64,000 nt of DNA from contig NC_016450.1 in assembly GCF_000235365.1 (NCBI RefSeq), positions 806,001 to 870,000 on the forward strand, read 5' to 3'. The stretch comes from Eremothecium cymbalariae DBVPG#7215 (taxonomy: Eukaryota; Ascomycota; Saccharomycetes; Saccharomycetales; Saccharomycetaceae). Positions 18,287-27,793 of this stretch are shown here, piece after piece. The first letter of the stretch is position 1. Every line of letters begins with the position of its first letter. The notes under the pieces were generated by a model. That model ran no database searches, was not told the origin of the DNA, and saw only the letters and a list, made by a program, of their open reading frames with translations. Made by a program: the position numbers and the translations under genes.

Positions 18287-18857
18287 GGTTATTTTAAGGG
18301 AAAATGATTATTTCCTTGAATTAACAGATATTTAACTTTATTTAACTTATTTTTTTGACTAGAGGGCTATTTTGATACAAATACAACGTTCCACAACAAC
18401 ATCCACCTTATTCCATAGCTCTTACACCTGTCGATTGATCTAAGTATTAGTAATCCCGCATCCAGCCCGCCCCTACGAGTGCTTTTATAGATGGATTATG
18501 TTACTAGTGTTATGATGAACTTAACGCTAAGTTCCCCATAGTTAACAACAACCGTTTAAAATGATAGTTGATAATAATTTGCATTTTTTTCATTCCCAAG
18601 AATGAATCTTGGATAAAAGCCTGAGACCTATTACATGTCTCCAGCCCCTGGTAGTATATTTACTGGGCAGACAATAGGCGTTTAAATCGCAGTGCTACAA
18701 GTGGTCAAACGTGGAAAGTACATTTCTTTAAACAATCCCCTTTAGATTTCCTGTTCAAAGACGTGTATTGGTGTATTCCTTGCAGTCTGAAATTTTTTAC
18801 TATTTATTCCGCGTGGTTGAAAGGCACTGACTGATTACTTCCACCATCGTTGTTCAA
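18287..18857. other. Intergenic upstream of NAM7
   Basis: No gene, tRNA or repeat was recognised. The stretch contains the 3' region of the MBR1/ISF1 homologue and the NAM7 promoter. Confidence 0.5.
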
Positions 18858-21800
18858 ATGGCTGCTACGGATATCGCCGATGATATAAGAAACCGATCTT
18901 CTTTCTCAGATGGTGTTTTTCACGGTTCGTTAATGAATGAAGAAGGATCGGATAAAGAGCTTGAGTTATATGACTCTGACGGCGAGCTGATAGAATTATC
19001 GAAAAACAATGCCATACACGATAAACAAGAGGATGAATTGGCAAATATGGTTTCGGTGGCAGAGCATGCATGTTCTTATTGTTCTATTGATTCTCCTGGG
19101 TGTGTTGTGAAATGTAATGCATGTGACAAGTGGTTTTGTAACTCCAAGCATGGCACTTCTAGTTCTCATATTGTGAATCACTTGGTGATTTCCCACCATA
19201 ATGTCGTATCATTACATTCAGAATCTGACCTTGGTGCGACAACTTTAGAATGTTACAACTGTGGCTGTAAGAACGTTTTTTTGTTAGGCTTTGTTTCCGC
19301 AAAGAGTGAAGCTGTCGTTGTCATCTTGTGCCGTTTACCCTGTGCTCAGACAAAAAATGTGAACTGGGATACGGACCAGTGGCAATCCTTGATCGATGAT
19401 AGAAAATTGCTGAGCTGGGTTGCAGATGAGCCTAATGAGGAAGACCAGTTGAAAGCATGTATGATTACACCTAGCCAGATTTCTAAACTGGAGATGAAGT
19501 GGCGATCGAATAAGAATGCCACAATTAACGACATTGATCTTTCAGAAGAGCAAGAGGAGATTTCGCCTATTTTAATGAGGTATACAGATGCTTATCAATA
19601 CCAGAGATCATTTGGTCCTTTGATCCAATTAGAGGCTGATTACGATAGGCAGCTGAAAGAATCTCAGGCCTTGGAACACATCTCTGTGACTTGGTCCCTT
19701 GGTTTAAAGAATAGGCATTTAGCGTCCTTTAGCTTATCAACTTTTGAATCTAATGGAGTTAAAGTTGCGGTTGGCGACGAAATGATTTTACGGTACTCAG
19801 GATTGAATCAAACAGGGTGGGAAGGACGTGGCTATATCCTTCGTCTGCCGGATAGTTTTAAAGACGAATATACTCTTGAATTGAAGTCAACTAAAAGTTC
19901 TCCTCCAACAAACTTGACTACAGGCTTCACTGCTGAATTCGTTTGGAAAGGAACCTCATACGGCAGGATGCAAGAAGCTTTGAGAAAGTTTGCTGTTGAT
20001 AAAAAATCTATCTCAGGATATTTATACTATAAGATTTTAGGTCATGATGTTCCAGATATTGAGTTTGAAGTAGACTTACCAAAAGAGTTCTCAATTCCAA
20101 ATTTCACTAAGCTAAATGCCTCACAAAAGAATGCAATCAAGCATGTTTTACAGAGACCGCTTTCTCTGATCCAAGGACCACCTGGTACAGGCAAGACTGT
20201 CACGTCGGCCACCATCATATACCATTTGTCTAAGATGCATAAAGAGCGTTTATTAGTATGTGCTCCCTCTAATACAGCTGTTGATCATCTGGCTGCTAAG
20301 TTACGTGATCTAGGTTTGAAAGTTGTTCGTTTAACTGCCAAGAGCAGGGAAGATGTAGAGTCCTCTGTGTCTGATTTGGCTCTACATAATCTTATTAAGA
20401 GATCTGCTCAGGGTGAATTAAAAAAATTATTGAGGCTTAAGGAAGATGCTGGTGAGCTATCCGCTAGAGAAACCCGTTTATTCGCAAAATTAGTTAGGAA
20501 GAATGAGTCGGCAATCTTAAAAAAGGCTGATGTTGTTTGTTGCACATGTGTTGGTGCTGGAGATAAGCGACTAGATTCTAAATTTAGAACTGTTTTAATT
20601 GATGAAAGCACGCAGGCCTCCGAACCAGAGTGTTTAATTCCAGTTGTGAAAGGCACTAAACAGGTTATTCTTGTTGGTGATCATCAACAATTAGGACCTG
20701 TTATTCTTGATCGGAAGGCTGGTAATGCAGGCTTGAAACAATCTCTCTTTGAAAAATTGGTTTCCTTGGGCCATGTCCCAATTCGTCTAGAGGTTCAGTA
20801 TCGTATGAATCCATACTTGAGTGAATTTCCGAGTAACATGTTTTACGAAGGCACCTTACAGAACGGTGTAACCGTGGAGCAACGTACCATCCTGGAGAGT
20901 TCATTCCCGTGGCCAATATCTGACATACCAATGATGTTTTGGGCCAACTATGGTAGAGAGGAAATTTCAGCGAATGGTACATCTTACTTGAACCGAATTG
21001 AAGCAATTAATTGTGAACGTATAATAACACGTTTGTTTAAGGATGGTGTTAAACCAGCACAGATTGGTGTGATCACACCGTATGAAGGCCAAAGAGCGTA
21101 TATTGTGCAGTATATGCAAATGAACGGTTCCATGGATAAGGATATGTATATGACAGTCGAAGTTGGTTCTGTTGATGCATTCCAAGGCCGTGAAAAAGAT
21201 TACATTATTTTGTCATGTGTTCGTGCCAATGATCACCAATCGATTGGTTTTTTGGTTGATCCACGAAGATTGAACGTTGCGTTGACTCGTGCAAAATATG
21301 GATTAGCCATTCTAGGGAATCCTACATCGTTGTTTCGTAACCGTTTGTGGAACCATCTATTAATCCACTTCAGAGAAAAAGGCTGTTTAGTAGAGGGTAC
21401 TATGGACAATTTACAGTTATGCACGGTGCAATTAACCCGATCGAAGAATAGACGTTCTCGTAAAAACACCAAGAATAGCATCGATAAAAACGATAAATGG
21501 CAAGGTGTTACTAACTCGTATAATAGTGAATTTGCAGTTTCTAATAATGTGGAATTTGATATGCAAAGTTTGATGTCGTTTGGTGGTCAAGAATTTAATA
21601 CAATGTTTGCTCCGAACAGCGATCTATCGTCGTTCATGAACAATCAATATTGGGATATTTCTGAATCATTGGATAACATTTCTACAAAAGACCAACATAA
21701 ATCAGTTGAGAAAAACGTTTATAACGAGGAACATAAAGTTGCTTCTAATTTTGCAAGTCGACAATTGGATGGTTCCCCTTACAGACACGAGACTTTGGAA

Positions 21801-21866
21801 AATGAAAGTGTTGAAGATAACATGAAAACCTTGGATTCACTCAAGAATCTGAACATTCACGATTAA
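18858..21866 (+). CDS. NAM7: Upf1 RNA helicase of nonsense-mediated decay
   Basis: The 1002-residue protein matches S. cerevisiae Nam7/Upf1 (971). It is the ATP-dependent 5'-3' helicase that, with Upf2 and Upf3, marks transcripts with premature stops. The N-terminal CH domain starts at C72 (CSYCSIDSPGCVVKCNACDK) and binds Upf2. Superfamily-1 motifs follow: I, GPPGTGKT at 440-447; II, DESTQASEPE from about 582; III, VGDHQQLGP; IV, LEVQYRMNP; V and VI, VDAFQGREKDYIILSCVR and RRLNVALTRAKYG. The Asn/Ser-rich tail after about residue 850 is typical of yeast Upf1. The gene converges on BUD2, with 217 bases between them. Confidence 0.98.
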   Translation: MAATDIADDIRNRSSFSDGVFHGSLMNEEGSDKELELYDSDGELIELSKNNAIHDKQEDELANMVSVAEHACSYCSIDSPGCVVKCNACDKWFCNSKHGTSSSHIVNHLVISHHNVVSLHSESDLGATTLECYNCGCKNVFLLGFVSAKSEAVVVILCRLPCAQTKNVNWDTDQWQSLIDDRKLLSWVADEPNEEDQLKACMITPSQISKLEMKWRSNKNATINDIDLSEEQEEISPILMRYTDAYQYQRSFGPLIQLEADYDRQLKESQALEHISVTWSLGLKNRHLASFSLSTFESNGVKVAVGDEMILRYSGLNQTGWEGRGYILRLPDSFKDEYTLELKSTKSSPPTNLTTGFTAEFVWKGTSYGRMQEALRKFAVDKKSISGYLYYKILGHDVPDIEFEVDLPKEFSIPNFTKLNASQKNAIKHVLQRPLSLIQGPPGTGKTVTSATIIYHLSKMHKERLLVCAPSNTAVDHLAAKLRDLGLKVVRLTAKSREDVESSVSDLALHNLIKRSAQGELKKLLRLKEDAGELSARETRLFAKLVRKNESAILKKADVVCCTCVGAGDKRLDSKFRTVLIDESTQASEPECLIPVVKGTKQVILVGDHQQLGPVILDRKAGNAGLKQSLFEKLVSLGHVPIRLEVQYRMNPYLSEFPSNMFYEGTLQNGVTVEQRTILESSFPWPISDIPMMFWANYGREEISANGTSYLNRIEAINCERIITRLFKDGVKPAQIGVITPYEGQRAYIVQYMQMNGSMDKDMYMTVEVGSVDAFQGREKDYIILSCVRANDHQSIGFLVDPRRLNVALTRAKYGLAILGNPTSLFRNRLWNHLLIHFREKGCLVEGTMDNLQLCTVQLTRSKNRRSRKNTKNSIDKNDKWQGVTNSYNSEFAVSNNVEFDMQSLMSFGGQEFNTMFAPNSDLSSFMNNQYWDISESLDNISTKDQHKSVEKNVYNEEHKVASNFASRQLDGSPYRHETLENESVEDNMKTLDSLKNLNIHD

Positions 21867-22083
21867 TTTTAATTACTTATACTTGGCCGCTCTTACAGCA
21901 ATTGCAGCTCTCTGTTTATATATACTTAAGTCTACGCGTACATATAATATTTTTTAATTGGGATGAAATTATATAATATAAGAGGCCAATACATAGTAGT
22001 TATATTGCCAATACAGTAAAATGTTTTAATTAAAGGTTTAAGTTTATATATCAAAGCTATAATTGACCAAAATGATTGCATTA

Positions 22084-25000
22084 CTAAAATACAACTTTCT
22101 TAAGCCATTTAGAAAACTTTTTACCATTCACTGGTGACCGGGGTAATTTTGTTTTTGTCAATTTATGTTCAAGAGTATCTTCTATCTGTGTATTTGATTC
22201 TATACCCCTTCCTAAATTATTCAAATTCTCGGAATCCCTTACCGGGGCAAAGAAGGCATTTATTGTATGTGCATTGTAGAACAATTTGGTCAGGCCATCT
22301 TTTTTAGCAAACATATTATCGCAATCCAGCACCAGGTTTCTTTGGGAGTCATAATATGCACTTTCAACCAAAAAAGTTGCATATTCAGATTTTCCCAGAA
22401 TAATATCAGTTGGATATTCATAATCTGACAATACCGTAGTTAAATGTTTTATTTTATGATATAGCAACTCAGATTCCTGTTCCAATTGCATTTTCAAATC
22501 GGCGGTATGCTCGGCTGAAAGTAGTTTTAAAACACCTTTCTTTTGAGGAGATTCATCACGTTCAAGATATTTCAGCATGTCTTGGCCAAAAACTTCAACA
22601 TTATTCTCAGTCATTTTCTCAAATTCCAATTCTCCAATACGTATAGCAGGGGCATCTGTTGGCGAGAGCGGTAGTTGTTGGAGTTCCTTCGATATTTGAT
22701 CCATGCTAACACTTTTGGCACCACTCAGGTTATTTGAAGCCATTTTCTCTTTGAATGTGACAAAAGCATTTACTAACTCGGTTTCTCTAAGGTATCTTTC
22801 AATTAAGTATGGATTAGTTGCTAGTTCTTTTAAGATTTCCTTATTCATGTCTAGTTTGGGCCTTGCTACTGTGTCACTCAATTTTAGGATTTTATTATTA
22901 AAGTCTAGCTTTTTTTGAGTTACTTTATCCGTAAAATCCAACAATTCTTCCCTGTGTTTATCAATAAAGTCATTCATGCTTTCCAACCAAGGCTCTTTGG
23001 GACCAAAATATGTCAAAGTGGATAGGTTCATCAAAATCTTAGTTAGCAGCGTGAAAACTCGTCTTTGTTGTTCATTCGGATGGGCTTCAACGATATGGAA
23101 TATTTTGGGATTGAGGATAACTGGGCAAAAAAATCTTAAGAATAGGAACCCAGATATACAATTCAATACAGTTTTCAGGTTCCCATCACCACAAACTATT
23201 TCCAATCTTTTCCTAAATATGGTTAGTTGATCTTTAATTCCCTGAGGAAGGTCATTGGACGTTTTATATATCATTTCCCAGAGCTTCTCAGCCCAGTATA
23301 ACAACTTTTCCTTGTTATCATCTAAGATTTTCTGCTTTTTAACATCATCTAATTCTCTAACCCTGTTAGGATCAATCTCAAGGTTTTCACCTTGTGTAAT
23401 GATTCCCCTGATAATACTACCTAACGATTTATCCAAATACTCTTGCCCGATTCTGTTGAAATACTTTTCTATGGATTTAGATAAAACAGAATTCCCTCTA
23501 AATAACGAATTGTAGATATGTGTTGAGGAAACACTTTTTTGTGAATTGGCTAGAACCGATTTATCAAAGTTCACTAACTCTTTCTCTATTAACGCTTGGA
23601 ACCAGTCTTTCTCACGACCAATGGCTTGGAACACGTCAAGAAACACCATAGAAATACTATCCAATTTAAGATCATCAACAATGGCTGTGTCATACACATA
23701 GTTAGTCATAACCTGCAAATCAAATTCTTTAAGAACGGATTCAAACTTAAAGAAATTAATTGACGGCAACACAAAATTCAAACTAGAGGCAAGTTTAATA
23801 CAGATAGTTCCCACCTGGAAGCTCTTATTATCGGCAGCAAAAACAGGCAATCTAGTTTCCTTATTCAGTTCACTGTCATTTATCATATCCTGCGAAATCT
23901 CAATGTAACCCAGTAGTGTGTCAGAATCGGAATAGTCCTTATCAGCACTAAATATTTGTCGAATGCCTATCCTGACGTTGTCCGTCTTTACAGAGAAGTT
24001 AAAATCAAATTCTTCCCTCCAAAACGGCGAATATGTCCCAGAAACAATAGAAGTTCTGGCCAAATGCTGATTCCATATAGAAACTGTAGCATAAAACGAA
24101 GATGTATTTTGATGGTCTTCTTCTCGATCAGTTTCTTCAGATATACCCTTACACCTAGCCCTTTCAACCTCCAACATCCTTAAATCAGCCTCCAAAATAC
24201 TAATCTTAAACCTATTAGAAACTCTAAGCTCATTAGATTTATCTGTCCCAATCAAGGACAAAACTTCTAGCATTGCAAAGGAATGGAGAGCTACATACCA
24301 GTCCTCTAAATCAATTCTCAACGGAAATTGTAAGTAAAGTCTTGGCAACGTCCCTGTCTTCATTTTAGATGTAAAAATTGTCTCATTGCTTGAGGCATTT
24401 AGTTGTTTTCTCAGATCGGTCAGTATACCTATAAACATGAAATTGTCCTTTTGTAAAATGGAGGAGTCCAAGATCTGAATCTCAGACCTTAACAGCTTCT
24501 TAATATCGATCGAGTAAAGCAGAGATCCATCACTTTGAAGAATTAAATCCAGTCTACCATCAGACCGTAGCATTCCCATTGCAGAAAACCATCCTTCATC
24601 CTGGGACTGCGTGACGCCATCTGGTAACGGAGGTCTCTTTAAAAATACTGATTGAGGAACATTCTTGTTTCTTGGTAACGGTCCAAAAATATTGAATTGA
24701 CACACCAACAAATTAGTAGGGTTGGAACTGGCACGAAATATCGGTGGAACTACAGAAAACTTATTGAACACTCCCACTGTTTGCAAAGACTTCCAAAAAA
24801 GTAAAGCAGAGAATAGTTCAAGAAACGTTTTTGGCACCTGTGTCTTCAAGTACAGTCTGTTATGGTAGGTCCCTACTTCAATGATCGGAAAACTTTCTCC
24901 AGGGTTATTGATAAACTTAATGGAACACCCTTGCAAATGCTTGATGATTGGAGTACGGGTGTCTATCTTCTCCACACGCATAAAGGCTGCGCGATGAATG

Positions 25001-25233
25001 GTTGAAATAATCGAAGGTTTCTGTGGAATCGAATGAAGATTTGCAGCTGAAGCTCGATCTAAACAATGGGTGAAGATGCCTCGATTTGTGATTTCTAAGT
25101 AACTAATTCTCCAGTCATTGGCAGATAGATTCGTACACCATTGCAGTTCACCGCGAAATGTGCCCTTCTGGATTCTAATTCGTTCAAGAACAGCTGACCT
25201 GCTAACGTGTCCAGACTCTCTTAAATCCTGCAT
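22084..25233 (-). CDS. BUD2: GTPase-activating protein for Rsr1/Bud1
   Basis: The 1049-residue protein matches S. cerevisiae Bud2 (1104). It stimulates GTP hydrolysis by the Ras-like GTPase Rsr1 at the bud site and so guides axial and bipolar budding. A C2-like domain lies around residues 345-470 (FKISILEADLRML to DTLLGYIEIS). The RasGAP domain follows: the arginine finger is R579 in SLFRGNSVLSK, and the second signature is FLRFFCPVILNPKIF. The rest is helical and charged. Synteny with MBR1 matches YKL092C. Confidence 0.93.
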   Translation of the reverse strand: MQDLRESGHVSRSAVLERIRIQKGTFRGELQWCTNLSANDWRISYLEITNRGIFTHCLDRASAANLHSIPQKPSIISTIHRAAFMRVEKIDTRTPIIKHLQGCSIKFINNPGESFPIIEVGTYHNRLYLKTQVPKTFLELFSALLFWKSLQTVGVFNKFSVVPPIFRASSNPTNLLVCQFNIFGPLPRNKNVPQSVFLKRPPLPDGVTQSQDEGWFSAMGMLRSDGRLDLILQSDGSLLYSIDIKKLLRSEIQILDSSILQKDNFMFIGILTDLRKQLNASSNETIFTSKMKTGTLPRLYLQFPLRIDLEDWYVALHSFAMLEVLSLIGTDKSNELRVSNRFKISILEADLRMLEVERARCKGISEETDREEDHQNTSSFYATVSIWNQHLARTSIVSGTYSPFWREEFDFNFSVKTDNVRIGIRQIFSADKDYSDSDTLLGYIEISQDMINDSELNKETRLPVFAADNKSFQVGTICIKLASSLNFVLPSINFFKFESVLKEFDLQVMTNYVYDTAIVDDLKLDSISMVFLDVFQAIGREKDWFQALIEKELVNFDKSVLANSQKSVSSTHIYNSLFRGNSVLSKSIEKYFNRIGQEYLDKSLGSIIRGIITQGENLEIDPNRVRELDDVKKQKILDDNKEKLLYWAEKLWEMIYKTSNDLPQGIKDQLTIFRKRLEIVCGDGNLKTVLNCISGFLFLRFFCPVILNPKIFHIVEAHPNEQQRRVFTLLTKILMNLSTLTYFGPKEPWLESMNDFIDKHREELLDFTDKVTQKKLDFNNKILKLSDTVARPKLDMNKEILKELATNPYLIERYLRETELVNAFVTFKEKMASNNLSGAKSVSMDQISKELQQLPLSPTDAPAIRIGELEFEKMTENNVEVFGQDMLKYLERDESPQKKGVLKLLSAEHTADLKMQLEQESELLYHKIKHLTTVLSDYEYPTDIILGKSEYATFLVESAYYDSQRNLVLDCDNMFAKKDGLTKLFYNAHTINAFFAPVRDSENLNNLGRGIESNTQIEDTLEHKLTKTKLPRSPVNGKKFSKWLKKVVF

Positions 25234-26239
25234 AACATTGTTAGCTATTGATGGTGAGTTATTAGTTGTAAGAAAGACTTGATTATTTTTTGTAAAGGTG
25301 AGCCAATAGCCACAGGATTGGATATGTCAGGTCGCATTATGGTGTTTCACAAGTGTGTGAGATAAATACTTGTAAAAAGATGACCTTATTGCAATATGGT
25401 AATGTGATAGCAAAGCAAAAACTCCAAGGAATTTTGGACCTTTAAGAGTTATCTTATTGAGAAAGCACTTAAAATTCAACTATTTTTGTTAACATTGAGT
25501 GTTAGGTTCTTGTCGTTCCAGTGATCCGCTCGTCTTATTAGAGAAAGAAATCACTCCGACAATCTGGAAACATGCCTTCGTCCTGCAAAAGGATGAGAAA
25601 ACAACGACGTAGTATCTCGTTAAAATAATACAAGGGGAAGCTACGTGTGTTCTTACCTCGTGTGATGAACGTGCACTTCGTTTGGCCGTGATGTACAACC
25701 TATATAGTAATCTTTCAAAGAATGTAGGGTTCTAAGGCTCAAACATTGAAGGTACAAGCGTGGTATGGTTGTTGTAATGATCGCCACGATAGCTATATAT
25801 AGGGACCATGAATGTGATTGTATATATTTGCAATGCAGTCGCTAAGAGGGGCGCAGCGTTGGTAGAGAAGACTTTGGCCTAGCCAAAAATGTTCTGGAGA
25901 TTCATTCTCTTTTGGATGTGCTGCAGAACTTCTGGTCAATTGGCATGCAAGGTGATAATAAACATACATTTATGAATAATACATATAATTAGTCAGAAGC
26001 AACAGTCAACATCATATGATTGCAATGCTTGGCTAATAGGGTGCAGGAAAGAATCGATGATAGGGACCTACCTATGTATCTTTAGTATTAACGCACACCA
26101 TACAGTTACTACACGATTCTTTTCTTTTTGACCTTAAATTATATATAAAAGGACTCTTGCATTTCTGATGGCATCAGAACATAATATACTTCAAATAAAC
26201 TTATTAGTGGAATTCAATTGTTGTTATAAAAGAATGCAC
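25234..26239. other. Intergenic between BUD2 and SEC14
   Basis: About 1 kb with no supported gene. The minus-strand frame at 25489-25698 has no recognisable content. A short perfect palindrome TTGGC-CTA-GCCAA lies near 25883. The stretch should contain the BUD2 promoter and the SEC14 3' region. Confidence 0.45.
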
Positions 26240-27291
26240 TCATGCGGATGGGGCACTGAGAGAAAAGGCTTTTGGCGCTTCACCTTCAGGGCCAATGTAT
26301 TTAGCATCTCTCCACGGTCCAACATCAGACAAGTATAGTCCACCGTCAGCTTCGCTAACCTCAGATTTACCACCAAACTTTGTTGGCAAGTTTTCCGCAG
26401 GGATTTGCTTCAATAACTCCTTCTGGTAGGAGGATCCTAAAATGAAAATTTTAGAAACGGTTACAGGATCCAAAAATGGCTTAAACAATTTGAATGCGGT
26501 GGAAAAACCAAATGGAGCATTAATCAAATAGAACTTTCCCATTCTTTCAGGGTAATAGTTCTGACCGATGTTAGAGGCCTCTCTTACATAACTCAAAACT
26601 TGAGCAGCGGAGGAAATAGAAATTCCCTTTAAATCTAAGATGGTGCAGGAAGTCTCAACCAAATATCCAGCCTGTCTAGAACTTGCTGGCAATCGATACC
26701 TAACAAATGATTCGTATTCCCACACCAAATTCTTCAACATCCGCTCCTGTGTTGTAATAGTATACATCTCATTCAGGTTAACAGACCCCAATTCTTCAAT
26801 ATAGACTGGCCTTCCATCGATATCCGTCTTATGGTAGTATTGTGGATAGAACTTAGCCACCAACGGCTTTTCATCATAATGGAAGTCCTCGAAAATGGTA
26901 TCAACGCCAAAATCCTTTCTCCACTTTTCACAATGTTCAAACATCTCCTTAGCAGCCTGAACTTCAAACTTTCGGGCTCTTAGAAAGCGTAATAAAGTCG
27001 CATCATCGAGACGTTTGGTAAAACCAGCTGTCTTCAGAAGCTCTCTAAACTGCGCCAAGGCTTCCTCTTGTTTTTCATTGAGGTTACCCAGGGTCCCTGG
27101 TAATGAACCGGGTGCGCATACGTTTGGATACGAATCTAATAGCTCTTGGTCCTATAAGACATATGAAAGCCTTCAGTTAGTATATTACACATGCATGATC
27201 CACTACTTGCCAGAGACAATGCAGCAAGTTTAAAACACTTTGTCATTGAAAACGATTCGTTGCTTGACTGAACGGCACATACTGTAGGCAT
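26240..27291 (-). CDS. SEC14: Phosphatidylinositol/phosphatidylcholine transfer protein (spliced)
   Basis: Exon 1 is only nine bases (27283-27291: ATG CCT ACA). The intron runs from donor GTATGT at 27282-27277 to acceptor TAG ending at 27152, with branch TACTAAC at 27182-27176 (131 bases). Exon 2 covers 26240-27151. The 306-residue product matches S. cerevisiae Sec14 (304), whose first exon is equally tiny. The CRAL-TRIO N domain ([20 protein letters not shown]) and the lipid-binding CRAL-TRIO domain ([37 protein letters not shown]) are complete. Sec14 balances PI and PC in Golgi membranes and is essential for secretion. Its place next to CTF18 matches YMR079W. Confidence 0.96.
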
Positions 27292-27490
27292 GGTGTCTTT
27301 ATAGTTTCCAGAAGATAGATATAGGTCCCTTCGATACTTGATTTGTTTTGCACGAGAAGACAACAAGGTGTCTATTCCATTGTAGATTTGATCGTTCTCT
27401 TTATCTAACATATATATACAAAAATGCACTTCTTACCATGGGATTTATGTATCACCAGCGACGACAACGGATCCGGGTAACGTTAAATGA

Positions 27491-27525
27491 TCACGTGATA
27501 AGTTCATGTTGTGTCTATCACGTGA
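27491..27525. promoter_or_regulatory. Paired TCACGTGA sites between SEC14 and CTF18
   Basis: Two full palindromic TCACGTGA octamers lie at 27491-27498 and 27518-27525, with centres 27 bases apart, in the divergent promoter of SEC14 and CTF18. They fit the Cbf1 consensus. The rest of the 27292-27793 gap shows no gene. Confidence 0.6.
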
Positions 27526-27793
27526 TATGATTTTTATAGAAGTACTATAAAGCTTGTGATTCAATAGATCAAAATCTGCAGCTCATATAGCAGATACTAG
27601 TGGATGAGCATATAAGTACCTCTATGGTGTTACTATATCCTGTATGGTAATAACGCACCGAACGCGTGCATGCGGGAAGAACGCGCATTACCTACCAACT
27701 TTTGACTCCTTTATGGTCGGGTCCTAGAAGTGTTGAAGTAAGTCATTCGGCTGTAGGTGTTCGAGGGCGGCTTGGAGGATATTGGTAGTCGAT

